Shown: positions 1-13,179 of the stretch, piece after piece | Numbering within the stretch: the first letter of the stretch is position 1 | Layout of the letters: each line of letters begins with the position of its first letter | DNA from: Saccharina japonica | Taxonomy: Eukaryota; Sar; Phaeophyceae; Laminariales; Laminariaceae | Length of the DNA: 64,000 nucleotides | Assembly: GCA_008828725.1 (NCBI GenBank) | Contig: MEHQ01004134.1 | Location: 288,496 to 352,495, forward strand | Reading direction: 5' to 3' | Notes under the pieces: model-generated | The model's database searches: none | The model's input: the letters and a program-made list of their open reading frames with translations, nothing else | Told to the model about the DNA's origin: nothing | Translations under genes and position numbers: made by a program

Positions 1-209
1 ACCCCCCCTCCTCCCCCTTTCTCTTTTNCCCCCCCCCCTCCTAGTCTCTCCCCTCGCCACCCTGCATGCTAACCTCTGCTGTACTGTTCGGCAAAGCAAA
101 CTATATATGACGTATTGTACTAAGTTGGAGACCCCCGCTCCTGCCTCCGTATATAATATGACTACCTACCTGTCTTGTCTTCAACTATGTCTGTCTGTCT
201 GCCTTCCCA

Positions 210-246
<37 letters not shown>

Positions 247-960
247 TGTCTTATCTGTGTATCTGCCAATCTGTGCATCTGTCTGTGTGCCATCTGCCTG
301 TACGCCGGCCTGTCTGTCTATCTGTGTGCCCGGCGGCATTTCTGTCTACAGTGGCTGTCTTCTATATTTTGCGAGTTAGAATCTCTCACACCTACCTTCG
401 CTCGTCGAGTCTTTTCCGCGGTGGCCAAGCACTTCTGCTCCTCGGCTTCCCACAGGCGCTGCTCCTCTCCCTGAACACAATCCACGCCAGCCGGATACAA
501 CCCACCACAACCCATTAAAAACGAATACCAGGTACGTGTAATCGTACGGTATCGCATGGAATACGTTCATAGAACCAAAGAGAATCGATGCAAATAAGGA
601 AAAAAAACGCACTTACGTTATCGACGAGAACCAGACACAACTTCATAGAACCGACTTAAACCACACAGAATCGTACGTATAATATCGACTACAGTAGAAT
701 CACATAGAACCGAATCAACACGATTAAAACCGAGCACAGCAGTATCATTGTATCGCACCGTATCGTAGCGTATCGAAAATAACGAGATGGCAACGATTAT
801 AATTGTATCGCATCGTTTCGAACTGGATCGAACAGAACCGAATACAATCGTATCGGGACCGAATAGAGAACCGAATACAATCGTATCGGACAAAACTGAA
901 TCATGGTGTGCCGAACGTGCAACAAAAGCAGTGACACGACGATTCTACGTTCGACGTGTA
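1..960. repeat. Low-complexity left edge
   Basis: No gene is visible. The first 60 bases are C/T-rich with one undetermined base at 28. Bases 186-245 are a (CTGT)n microsatellite that decays into CTGT-like sequence up to about 350. Bases 520-900 are a degenerate array of ATCGTA, ACCGAA and TATCG words on both strands. Open frames here come from the repeats (Cys/Leu/Ser/Val-rich) and are not genes. Confidence 0.7.
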
Positions 961-1081
961 TCAACCTCGACGAGGTCTACCGATCAATACCGGTACAACA
1001 TATTTCAAGGTGTCCTCGAGTACAGCATCGAGATGCATTCACAACCGTCACCTGTCTCTCACCACATCAATAGTGACACTG

Positions 1082-1312
1082 AAAAATACACCCCTAAGTG
1101 GGATGCAGCTCACCCTTCATGCGGCTCGCGCAACACCTCACGGCGCTCCGCGCTTGGCGCACGCAAAAACGTCTGCCTTCTGGTTGGCGAAAAACCCAAT
1201 GCGCTCCGTCCCCCGCATTGCAGCGATGCGAGGGTCTACGGTCATACGACTACGGCCATGCACGACATGAGCACACACACCCCATCCCCTCATCCCCCCC
1301 CCCCCGCCTACC
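1082..1312 (+). mobile_element. C-tailed SINE-like element, short copy
   Basis: This copy carries the family landmarks: a 'cggcgctccgcgcttgg' block, 'ctccgtccc..cattg', 'gatgcgagggtctacggtcat', 'ctacggccatgcacgacatgag', then a run of C near 1290-1310. The poly(C) end sets the sense orientation as plus. It is 5'-truncated compared with the long copies at 1425-1968 and 62145-62675. Confidence 0.75.
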
Positions 1313-1424
1313 CCCCCAGGTGAAAGCAACTCACAATCAGAGCCCGTTGGCGGTCCCGCTCCTCGACGAACATTTTCCGGAGCTCCTGCACCCGGGTGTT
1401 GCACATAGTTGCCGGGGACGGGGG

Positions 1425-1968
1425 GGGGGGGGGGGTGTACTCATGTTGTGCACGGCCGTAGTCATATGACCATAGACCCTCGCATCCCTACAATGCCGGG
1501 ACGGAGCGCGTTGGGTTTTCACCAACCAGGCAGACATTGCTTGCACCAAGCGCGAAACGCCGTGAGATATTGGGCGAGTCGCATGGAGGGTGAGCTGCAT
1601 CCTGCTAAGAACCGCCTCTGAGGCGGACTTGCATATGGACGACAGCTTCAATGAGTTAATTTAATTTCTGGTGTGGCCACTTCCGGAGACAGCAATGGGT
1701 TTTACTATGTAACTGCCTCGCGGACGCCTTACCATATTAACACTACGTGATACGACCATTCCCCTTGTGCGGAACAAAGGTTCTTCACCCCGCACAAATG
1801 ATCTACTCGACCGCCAGCTTTGGTGACCGCCAAAAAAAATAACAAAAAAAAACGGCACCCTGGTTGTCTAGCTCACGCAGCGAGTGGCGTGTTTTACAGC
1901 GTCGTTGCCAACCGACGCCAACCCAACCTATAAATGTATCATATATTTATATGACGGGGGGGGGGCTC
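1425..1968 (-). mobile_element. C-tailed SINE-like element, long copy (about 540 bp)
   Basis: On the plus strand the copy starts with a G run and continues through the family tail and the 'gagctgcatcctgctaagaacc' junction into an upstream body ending near 'ccaacccaacctataaatg'. It is nearly collinear with 62145-62675 (same orientation) and with 21210-21825 (opposite orientation), so the element appears to be about 530-600 bp when complete. I see no credible protein. Sense is the minus strand, ending in poly(C). Confidence 0.8.
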
Positions 1969-2288
1969 TTTGCGACAAAATATGCATGCAGCATCACCGC
2001 CCGTTTGTTGTAACCCTAACCCTGCAACAAACTATTATAGTTAAAAAAAAAACGATACATGTATATACGATTTCGATATGATATTCTATGTATGCGTTGA
2101 CTTTTCGTTCCGTAACCACCACCACCGACGTGAACACTACCATGTACCACCGACGTAACCTACCACTAGGGACTACCACCACCACCACCACCACCACCAT
2201 ATCGCCACCATCACCACCGCCACCACCTTCACTAAAAAAAAAGAGCTTGCTGCCGCGGTGAGTGCTTTGCTTGCTTGCCCTTGCTTGC

Positions 2289-3758
<1,470 letters not shown>

Positions 3759-4127
3759 CTGGCAGCAAAGGGCGCCCCAACACAGGAAGGGGCACCAAAA
3801 GAGACCAAAGGAACCCCCAACAAAAACGAACCAAAAACGAAATTATTAATAGCAAGAAACAAGAATCGTCCATATCAGACCGCACGCTGCATACGGTAGA
3901 GGTGATGTGCATGCACCGCCGTGTGTGTTTTTGCCTTCTGAAGGTGGTCATTTGATTATCTTGATTATAGTATAGGAGCCCTATACCTCACCCAAAAAAA
4001 GTGATTTTGAACGAAAATACAAGGGCTACTCGTACATACCTTGATGAGCAATACCACGGCCAAGTACACAACGCAAAATACTTCAAAAACACAGGAACGA
4101 GATTCAGACGATTTTGGGTTATATTTA

Positions 4128-4284
4128 ACCCATTCAGAACTGAAAAAAAAATCCCGTACTAATTCCAAGTAGTTTTTCCCCAAATTCGTGGGACCAGTTC
4201 TTAACCCCTTAAGAACTGGTCCCACGTTTTTGGGGACAAACTACTTGGAATTAGTGTGGGATTTTTTTTCAGTTCTGAATGGGT
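4128..4284. mobile_element. Hairpin (MITE-like) element, 157 bp, TA flanks
   Basis: Nearly the whole element is an inverted repeat. The left end ACCCATTCAGAACTG is complementary to the right end CAGTTCTGAATGGGT, and the arms meet at 'cagttcttaaccccttaagaactg'. It is bordered by TA on each side (4126-4127 and 4285-4286), as expected for a TA target duplication. It encodes nothing. Related copies lie at 4323-4413, 20846-20930 and 35500-35593. Confidence 0.85.
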
Positions 4285-4322
4285 TAAGGGGTTAAGGAAA
4301 CCCGTCATTCAGAAAACGTTTA

Positions 4323-4413
4323 ACCCATTTAGAACTGCAGTCCCGTTATGGGGACAAACCACTCTCATTTTAAGTAATGTGTCCCCAAAACGGGACTGCA
4401 GTTCTAAAAGGGT
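4323..4413. mobile_element. Hairpin (MITE-like) element, 91 bp
   Basis: The termini ACCCATTTAGAACTGCAG and CTGCAGTTCTAAAAGGGT form an inverted repeat around a 'tggggacaaacc' core, again bordered by TA. It is the same type as 35500-35593, which shares the 'agaactgcagtcccgttatg' arm, and is a shorter relative of its neighbour at 4128-4284. Confidence 0.85.
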
Positions 4414-4439
4414 TAAGCACGCGGCATCATCATCAGTGT

Positions 4440-4690
4440 TGTGAACCGAAAACGAAAAATGGCTCGGTCGGTTTTTCGGGTTTTCACCGAAAAGTCGGTC
4501 GGTTTCGGTCGGGTTTTTTCAAGCAAACCGAACCCGAAAAAACGAGAAAATCCCGAGAAAAACCCGAAAATGTCGGTCGGTTTCGGTCGGTTTTTTGCAA
4601 ATAAACCGAAAAACACTAATTGACGGTTTTCGTTCGGTCGGGAAAAACCGAAAAAAAACGACCGAAAAAAACGACTTCCGGTTGTCGGTT
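4440..4690. repeat. CGGTCGG / CCGAAAA degenerate repeat with inverted symmetry
   Basis: Blocks of 'gtcggtcggttttt' alternate with the complement 'aaaccgaaaaa', so the tract can fold on itself. Apparent proteins here (Phe, Arg and Lys-rich in both directions) are artefacts. Confidence 0.8.
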
Positions 4691-4699
4691 CACATCACT

Positions 4700-7600
4700 G
4701 ATCATCATACATAGGGACGAGGTCACGAAGAGAGCAAGGCTGGCGAAATTTTTCGTGAAGATCGTTTGATGAAAACTACTGCTGTATGCTGCCAGGGTGT
4801 TATTTTGGTGTGCGTGGAGGAGCCTGGGGGGACGGTCCACCTCACCCAATCTCCAACAGGCTCAACACTGGATGCCTCGCGGCTGCCACCGTGAGGCGGA
4901 GAAATGTCGCCACGACTGCGAGGAAAATATGTCAGGAGACAGCACTCCCACCCCCGGACAAGACAGCAACTTTGCCTTGACATGCCTTGACTCGACACCA
5001 AACTACCAGGTTTTAGTGTGGAACACTTGGTTTTACACCCTACGAGACAGCGCACGCTTTGCCTTGCTTGGCATGCCTCTTATTAATGACATATTTGCTA
5101 TGCGAGGGGCAGTCCCACCCACAGACGCAATAGTGGCTGAAATCAAACGAACCGCAGGGATCAGAACCAACAGAAAAAAGAAAAGAAAAAAAACGTGAAC
5201 AGGGGTGGGGGTCACCAGAAGCGGAGGTAGCCGTGGCCAACAGCACATGTTGGGGGACGAAAGGAACGAAAGGCAACACACCAAGCCAAAAATCAACCAA
5301 AACGAGAGGAAAAAAAAAAGAAAAAAAAGGGGAAACGAGCGAGGTGGCCAAGAGGAAAAGGGGGCAGTAGTTCCACCTATCTGCGCCGAAATAAATTATC
5401 TCCAGAGTGCAGCCTATACCACAACACAACAAACTAACCCAACTGAAAAAGGCAAGCACCGGGGGGGGAGAAGGGAAAATACCCGTGGCCACGGGTACTG
5501 CTTTCACGTCTGCTATAGTCCACAAGGCTGCTGAGCGGAAAACCTCCAAGGAGTCGAGCCCGAAACCAAAAGCGAAAACTGAAAAAGAAAAAACTGTACG
5601 TACCAGGTAGATGTTACTTGAGTGTTGTGGCAAAGCTTACTAAGGGCTGATAATATCAGAGAGCTGTTCGGGAGTTTTTTTTTCCCAGAATTTTAGAATT
5701 TTCAAACTTTAGAAATTTTAACTTTCCTGATATTTTGCCCTCTGTTAAATTTCCCATATTTGGAATTTATTTCACAAATCATGGAACAAATTTTCACAAA
5801 TATGGAAAAAAATGGGGGGGAAAACCCTCCGATAATAACGGCCCTTACTGTCTCCAGCGGGTAAGTTCCTGTTGCCTGCGACTAACGGCAGCCCTACCCC
5901 CCCACCCCGCCCCTTCGCTATGGGGTTTACACTTCGTTTCTCTCTCGCTCTTTCACCCCTGTCGCTTACCGAGAAGGACGATGCGAACGCTAGCACATCC
6001 CAATCGAAATGCCAACCTCAGTCCTAAAAACAATCACAATCCTTAACCCCAAGCCCCAATCACAATAAAAGTCAAAATACTACCCCCAATCCCAACGCCA
6101 GCCCCGATCCCAGCCACCAGGGCACAATCGGCGGGTCGCTTCGTAACGCCCCTCGCCCCCCCCGCTCCCCCCCTGCCACTCGGCTCCAACCCCCCCCTCC
6201 CCCCAGTCCCCAGCCGGCACATTCCCAACGCCAACCCAAGCAAACACGCACTCCCGAGCATTTGTTGTTTATCTACGCCTCCAGGTCTCCGAACAGATCC
6301 TGCCCCGACTACGGCCATGTACGACATGAGTACACCCCCCCCCCCAACAGCAACAACAACAACGCTTCTTAGTGGGATGCAGCTCACCTTTCTCGCCCGA
6401 CACGTCACGGCGCTTCGCGCTTCGTGCAAGCAGTTTCTGCCTGGTTAGTGAAAATCCAACGTGCTCCGTCCCGGCATTGTAGGGATGCGAGGGTCTATGG
6501 TCTTACGACTACGGCCATGCGCGACATTCGGCTTATACCCCCCAACAACAATAACGAGGACGGCGACGGCAACAACAAAAGGCAACCACTAACAACAGCA
6601 CCCACTATCATACAACAAAAACAGTATCAGCAACACCAATGCCCCAACCAACACCGATAATTGTATATAGGAACAACACCAACAACCACAACAATAACGA
6701 TGCCGCCAACACAAACAGCAAGCAAGAACGACCACCACAACATCAACACCAACAGCACCCACACAAGCATCAACAACACTCACAACACCAACAACAAAAA
6801 CACAACAACAACAGCAACAACAACAACAACACCAACAACAACAACCACAGGAGCAAATCAAGAGAAACCAAATCGCTCAAGCCCACCTTGCGAGCAGGTC
6901 GCGCCACTTCTCCCCCACGCACCCCCCTCGCTTTCCCCTGGCCCTTAGCCACAGCCGCCCCTTGTCCCTTCGGAGACAGCGTCCGTTTCCTCTTCTCCCC
7001 GCTCCGTAACGCTTCCCCCGTCGTCTTCTCCGCCCCCTCTCCCCTCCCTGCACCATCCGCCTCTTTAGGCTCCACGCCGGCGCCTCCCCCCGCGACCCCG
7101 TTCTCCCTGCTGCTTCTGTTGCTGCTGCTGTTGGTGGTGGCAATGTCGTGCTCTGGTCGCGTACGGCCATGCCCTGTTGGGGTTGCTTTTTTTGTCTTTT
7201 CTGGTGCTGCTGCTACTGCTGTTGTTGCTGTTGCTGCTGACCCAGTCGCCACCGCCGCTGCCGCTGCCTCTGCCTCTGCTTGCTGCTGCTGCTTCCGCTG
7301 TTTCCGGCGCTTTGCCGCCCCTCCTTCCTCCTTTCCCCGTCTGTGACAGTGACGACGCGGCCACAGCGAGCGAGCGAAAACCAAAACCAACAAAAACAGG
7401 GAGAAAAAAAAAAACAAGCAGAGACCAGCGGGGGAGGGGAGACGGAGCACGGCCAGCGTGAAGAGAGGACACTTGACAAAATAACGAGACGCAACACACA
7501 ACCACAAAAGCTTGGGCGTGCTTCGGTAGCAGTATACCAGGTATACAACAGTAGATCATATATACAACAGGTACCTGTTATCACTACACGCTACTGCTAT

Positions 7601-9590
7601 CGAGTTTTCTGCCAAAAGAAGATGGAGCAAGAGACGCGAGGTCGCCCTTAATAGAAAGGCACGGGAGGCGAGGGAGCAACTTCAGCGGGTGCCCTGCTGA
7701 GAATGCGAGACGACAACAGTAGTATTAAAAGTGTAAGTATGACACCGGTGTTTCATACCAGGTATATTATACCGATAATGCGGCTGATGTGCAAGTTGGA
7801 AAGCGCCGGTGGTGATTTGTCGCTGATGCGGCTCGTAAGTACCCCCTGGCCTGTGGGCTACTACACGTATTTGACACGCAGTCCCGAAATAGGACACTCG
7901 GTGGTGTAGGCCACGAACCCATAAATTCCCTGCGGAAAGAAGTTTATTGTAATGCTACGACACCCAGCACCCGTTTGGCAAATTCATCAAAGCCTACTAT
8001 ACAACGCCATTTTTTCAATAATTAGTCTCTATAATGTATCGTAAGAGTATGAAGGCTATTCGCAAAGGGGCGCGACTCTAGGGGGCGCGAAGGTAAAAGA
8101 TATACGGCGCGAATCAGTCTAGTCACGCTCCATGGCGAAATTGATGGCGGAATTGATAGCGAAATTTCGCTAAGAGTACGCCAAGGAAGCCACGGAGACC
8201 ACGCGGAGAGGATGAACGAGTGAGCTGAAAGGCAAAGAGCTGATCGCTCGCAGTTTTTATCATGTATAGTAAGACTGATAGTAAGACTATACAAGGGCTC
8301 CGCTCCGCGGGCGGCTGACGCCGCCCGCTACGCTCGCGCAAGGAAAGGGGCAGAATAGGCCCATGATGTAGCCCAAGCACCGACTTGAAAATGCCAAGAG
8401 GTTAATGGTGCATGCAGCGAAAAAACGGCGGACTTGACACTCAGGCAAAACATGCTCGGGATGCACAATATGGCTTCATGCTCCAGGACAACAAAGAAGC
8501 TGTATGTTCGAAAGAGAAAGAACAGCAACACGGCTCACAGCACGACGCTGCCTGCTGTTGTTGTTGTTGTTGTGGTAGGTGCGATTTGTGCCTTTTTCGT
8601 GAGTATGTGTGGTATTGTACAACAACAGAATAGTACTTCGTACTTCGTATATATGAAAGAGAGAAAGCACAGCACAGCACGGCCGTCAAGTTGTGGAGCA
8701 CGGAAAAACAAAAAATTCACAAAACTGAATAAGACCTACGTACATCATCGTACTCGTATTCGAACAAAACGGCTGGGGCGAAAAGCAAAAACGAAAAAAA
8801 CGGTCGGAAAAAAATGAAAATCAAGTCATGTCGAAAAATAGTTTTTTTAATAAAATTTGAAGAAAAAAAAACCGTCGGGCCATGGGGTCTGTGATTCCGC
8901 CGCTTGAAAAAAAAAGTTCGGATGTTCGGATGTCGTTTGCGTTCTGTCAGTCTCGACGCTCTCCGCCCCTCCGCGATCACCTCGCCATCGATTTGTTCGG
9001 TCCGGGTCGAGCTCTACTGCTTCTCTGCCCCAGTGAGCCCCGCCGCCCGCCTCGCGTGAGGCCCAGTGCTCACTGTGGCCCTCGTTCGCCCGCTCGACGA
9101 TGATGGTGTTCGAACCGTGTCGCTGTCTCTCTGAAAATAATTTTGTTTCGAGAAAGAAGCACCGCTTGAATTTTGTTTTACAGACTAAGACGGCTCTTAT
9201 AATTTCGGGACATACTCAATTGACACAGCAGCAGCAAGGTCAGACAAAGCCCTTTCATGCTTCCCTCGTGTCTCGATGTCTCGATGGACACGCCACGCCT
9301 AGCCACGAAAAAAACGACCGCGCTCCTTCCGCCCCCCCCTCTACTGGCCAGCGCCTTCCCATACCCGCGATGGCGGCGCTGCCGTGCTCTCTGGGTACAC
9401 GCACGAACGCAATGCCAAAAAAAGAAAAAGAGGCTCTCGCCATCAAAAGTAGTATAGGAAACAAAGACAGAAAGGCAACATCGGGAAGTAATAGAAGGAG
9501 GCGGTGACGAAGTGGGAGCTCTGAGAGGCCAGGGATGCGTAATCCCTGAAAGAGATATTAGTAAGTATGTCTATACTCGTATTAAGACTA
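4700..9590. other. Gene-poor stretch, no supported gene
   Basis: No exon with a credible frame and splice sites was found. Contents: A-rich GAAAAAG tracts (5160-5350), C-rich sequence (5880-6260), C-tailed element fragments (6295-6550), CAA/ACA repeats (6540-6860), CTG/GCT-rich sequence on both strands (7100-7320), and a GC-rich block at 8900-9110 with no frame I would defend. The polyGln, polyCys and polyLeu frames at 6590-7560 are repeat-driven. Confidence 0.55.
6295..6550 (+). mobile_element. C-tailed SINE-like element, two adjacent copies
   Basis: A short 3' fragment (6300-6345, 'ctacggccatgtacgacatgagtac' plus a C run) is followed by a fuller copy at about 6370-6550 with 'cacggcgcttcgcgcttcg', 'ggcattgtagggatgcgag' and 'ctacggccatgcgcgacat', ending in a short C run. 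The head-to-tail pairing suggests one copy inserted at the C tail of another. Confidence 0.7.
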
Positions 9591-9593
<3 letters not shown>

Positions 9594-9623
<30 letters not shown>

Positions 9624-9955
9624 GTCCATCCCATTTATTATCTTCGCCCTTCCTTTCTCTCTCCTTCCTGGACGTAACTCAGATCCGGGGTCACAAAGTA
9701 GGCTCTTCTCCCTCCCCCCCCACTACGGTTCTTGCCTTGCATTTTTATCGCGAGAAGGTTTCAGCACTTTCTTCCCTCGTCGACTTGCGTCGGATTCCGC
9801 CTACCCACGCCACGAAGGCGCTCTCAGCAATTGGTTCCTTTTTATTTTTTCAAATAAAGACAAAATCTCTCACCACGGTGGGATTCGATCCTGGGTACCA
9901 ATGGTAGTAGTCTTTGAAGCTGACCACTACACTACCGGGGCGACCGGCTTCTATA
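9594..9955 (-). mobile_element. tRNA-derived SINE, near full-length, with A tail
   Basis: On the minus strand it reads 'gccccggtagtgtagtgg' (matching the tRNA A-box pattern TRGYNNANNGG), then 'ggatcgaatcc' (B box), then the same body as 2700-3040, ending 'gggatggac' and a run of about 28 A (the T run at 9594-9623). The A tail and internal Pol III boxes mark a retroposed SINE. It differs from the C-tailed family elsewhere in the window, so two separate short retroposon types occur here. Confidence 0.85.
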
Positions 9956-10175
9956 ACCAGGTACGACTCGTACGGGGTATTGCTGTACTGGTGCTACGTA
10001 CGACTGCAGAATTATCCTACTGTATTTCCAAGTAGTTTGTCCCGAACTGGCACCTACTGCTGTTGTCGCACAGCAGGCATGTAAGAAGGCTCTACAGCAG
10101 CAGTATATAACGATATATCAATATGATAACTACATGGTACCAGGTACACTACAAGAAGTCGTAGTGTCATCTCTC

Positions 10176-10577
10176 TCACGTGCTGGCCTCTTTCTGCTGC
10201 TGCTGTTGTTGCTTGTGCTGCTTGTGCTGCTTCTGCTGCTGCTGCTGCTGCTGCGCCGCTCCCTGTCGCTTCAGCGCGCTGCCGACCTTTTCCTGTCCCT
10301 TCCCGCCCCCGTTCCTGGCCGTTATCGACACGGCCTCGGATGCCATTCCTAGTTCGGCACGCCTGGCAGCTGGTGTTAACGTCTCGATTTCCGACACATC
10401 TTCGTAGCTGAAGGTGTCTGCAGGGTCTCTTGCGTCTGCCTCGACGGCTGCCTCAAATTCCACTCCCTTCGTGCCAGGCGTGTCGACCTTTCTCCGGGGG
10501 GCGACTTTGCTGGTGCTGTTGGTATTGTTGCTGCTGGTGGTGCTTCCACCTGCGCGACGGCGCCGAGGAGTGCTCAT
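10176..10577 (-). CDS. Unrecognised N-terminal exon, basic/acidic low-complexity protein
   Basis: The minus frame starts at the ATG at 10577 (MSTPRRRRAGGST) and runs about 133 codons. Residues 1-40 are Arg/Ser/Thr/Asn-rich; residues 40-95 are mixed and acidic (FEAAVEADARDPADTFSYEDVSEIE), with high third-position GC and no repeat structure. The end is a Gln/Lys run. The last codons (AST then TGA) overlap a good donor, AGCAC|gtgaga at 10180/10179, so the frame may splice onward to lower coordinates. An in-frame ATG exists six codons upstream; the later one was chosen because the upstream part resembles an intron end. Function is unknown. It could be the 5' exon of the gene with exons at 3758 and 2415. 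Confidence 0.5.
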   Translation of the reverse strand: MSTPRRRRAGGSTTSSNNTNSTSKVAPRRKVDTPGTKGVEFEAAVEADARDPADTFSYEDVSEIETLTPAARRAELGMASEAVSITARNGGGKGQEKVGSALKRQGAAQQQQQQQKQHKQHKQQQQQQKEAST

Positions 10578-11076
10578 GGTTACGGCAAGGCTCACTGCCT
10601 TTGGTCAGCTGTCCAAGGAAATGATTCTGCTGCTGCTGGCCCGGCTGATGTGTTGTCTGTTGCTGCAGTGATACTGCACTGCTGTACGAGGATGGTCTTC
10701 AAGACAAACGGCCGCTATTTTGTCGGTGCGCCAAAAAGTGTTCAAATTTATGATGTTGCCGCTGCTGCCGCTGCTGCTTATCCAAGCGGTGGAGGTGGTT
10801 CCCCTCGTTCCCAAACAGACAGACAGAAGGATTCTTCAGCGTATGTATCGCACGGGGGGGGAGCGGCACCTGGTGACCTCGAGAGACACGACACACCTGT
10901 GGGCTGTCTGCTCGGTGTGGGCGTAGGAAGTGTGCGAACATGCCATTCCAAGTTATCGAAAACCATACTTTCGTCGACATTATGGAACCATCCAAAGGGA
11001 AAAGCCCAACGGCTTGTGCGTTGTGCGCGCCGCGCAGCAGCAACAGCACCACCACAACACTCACACACCCTAACAG

Positions 11077-11155
11077 GCGAGCCTTTGAACTCCTCGCCAA
11101 GCAGAAGGAGCAGTACTTTTCCAGCACCCTGAACACCACAAAAACGTCCATCATG
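11077..11155 (+). CDS. Unrecognised internal exon
   Basis: After an acceptor 'cctaacag', the frame RAFELLAKQKEQYFSST then LNTTKTSIM ends exactly at ATG|gtaagc. The helical Lys/Glu/Gln composition and clean splice sites suggest a real 79-nt exon. A plausible upstream coding block is 10940-10998 (MPFQVIENHTFVDIMEP), but its donor is unclear. No downstream partner was identified and no family is recognised. Confidence 0.35.
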
Positions 11156-11159
11156 GTAA

Positions 11160-13175
11160 GCCGTTGCCCCAGCGTGTGTAGCCTCGAGAGGAGATACGAA
11201 ATACTCTGCACTCGGAACCTGTTTTCTGACAGTCTCAAATCTCCTTACCCCCTCCCTCTGTTGTGTCTTCCAAGTAAAGCAGTCGATCATTCCACCGCAA
11301 CCGCTGACCCTGCTCGACTCCTAGATGCCCCTGCAGTCCCCAGGCGTATATCAGGATCAAGTTTCTCTCTGTTGCCTCTGCGGTTTACCTTCGATTTTGT
11401 CTCCCTCTCTCCCTCTCTCCCTCTCTCCCTCTCGTCCGTGCTTGCTGAGACTCGCTTGTCTTTGGTACGAGTCACACCGTACAGCAGTAGTTTTCTTGTG
11501 GTTCCCGCATTTTTCCTTCCCGCCAGATAATCCTGTACGTAACCTGGCACTACTGCTAAACAGCAGTACCTGTACCTGGCCACAGCTCCTATCCCAGCCA
11601 GCTTGTGCTTCTCCAACGGCTAAACCGCGAGTTCACTGCTAAGAGTCTCTAAAGAGTTGCCTCGGTACCTGCTTCGAGTGGATTGGGATACAGCAGTGCG
11701 GAGTATGCACAACATGATGCAACAAACGAGTGCAGAACCAAGGTGTACGTATAATACGAATCAATAATTACGTATACCGCCGTAGCTGGGACATCAACGT
11801 GTCACAGGTCACAGGTGCCCGGATGAGCCTGAGCCTGGCTTGCGATACCGCTGTACCCTGTACCTCTCTACTGCTGTACCTACTGCAGTACGTATAAACA
11901 TATACCAGGTAATACGTAGTTATCTATTGATATTTTCTCCTAAAACCAAGAGCCAATGGGCCAATTGAGAAGTACCTCTTTTCGACCACTCCCAGATGCA
12001 TACTACGTACTGGTACCGTGTACGGTAGGTGTAGTGTACTACTGTAGGTACACACAAGGCCCCTACGTACATACTCGTAGCCTGAACTTCTTACCGTAGC
12101 CGATTTTTCGCCAAAACAAAGGGGGCAAGCACAACGAAAAGAGTGCTGGGAAGGTCTCATCGAGATATTTCCATAAGACGCATCTCTCCATTACGAGTGG
12201 TCGCGTGGTCACGTACTGATTGTTTGTATTCACATTAAAAGCCGTCCCGGTCTCTCTATCCAGTACCTCCATCTGTCCGTACTAATCCAACACTTGAGGC
12301 GGTCGTCCCCCGTGGTCACAGGCTAACTTACCCAAAAAAGGTATACTGAAATAAAAGTGGAACCCGAAGGGTCCGCAAAGCGATCAAAGTCAGTCAAAAA
12401 CAGATAGTCTGGGGCCCTCCGCTCCCCTCTACACGCTATGTGAAGGTAAAAGTAAAACTGGAAAGGTCAACATCACCAATCGGGGCCATTTGTGCATTCT
12501 GGTTAGCTACGCGAGAGGTACGAACCCTCTGGTATAAGCCGCTCAATCAACCTACGAGTCTTTCCAAGCCACGGTATCGCGAGCGGGCCGAATCAACCTG
12601 TATCATAGAGTCTTTCCAAGCACAGCATCCAAGCCGGCCGAATCAGCCTACTGCTTGTAGAGTCTTACCAAGCACAGCATCCTAATCTGAATACTAATAC
12701 TCTGTTAATAGCACTGGGTTGGGGTTAGGGTCGGTAAGGTCGGCTTTAGGCGCCAAGCACAAAACCTCCTTAAAAATATTAAAATATTCGATATCCCGAG
12801 GTGACCACGCCTCCATACCTCGTCGTTTGCACTTCCCCCCCGGTGTACGAGAGAAAAAGTCAGCGTAGAAACATCACATTATTATTGCTCCGACGGGGAC
12901 GTGTTATCTTGAGTGTTGCACGGCGGTAACAAACCCGAACCTCCCACCCCCCCCTCTCTTTTCCCTTCTCCTTCTAGTGCTCTAACGCACTGCTGTCTTG
13001 ATAAATGTCGTATTATATGCACCTGGTTCTGTCCGTTTTCCTTGCGCTGTGCCTCTTTTCCCTTGTCCTTCTCGTTCTCTGACGTACTGCTGTCTTGATA
13101 AATATCGTATTATATGTACCTGGTTCTGTCCGTTTTCCATGGGCTGTGTTTTGTTCGCCAATTTCGTCGTTCTGC
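11160..13175. other. No supported gene; short tandem repeats
   Basis: Contents: (CCCTCTCT)n at 11400-11440; three degenerate copies of a roughly 50-bp unit containing 'gagtctttccaagc' at 12555-12685; and a 97-bp tandem duplication at 12982-13078 and 13079-13150 sharing 'actgctgtcttgataaat' and 'ctggttctgtccgttttcc', directly upstream of the first recognised MAD2 exon. Many TACCTGGTA/TACCAGGTA and CAGCAGTA words are scattered through it. Confidence 0.6.
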
Positions 13176-13179
13176 ACCG

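Noticed and set aside
1138-1404. Recurrent short proteins with 'ALRASCKQ / [15 protein letters not shown]' text at about 20 places
   Set aside because: They are chance translations of the C-tailed SINE-like element, not a gene family.
6639-7507. Long frames of 235 and 245 codons on opposite strands
   Set aside because: They depend on CAA/CAG/CTG repeats and C-rich sequence; no splice structure, no non-repetitive domain, and both strands are equally open.
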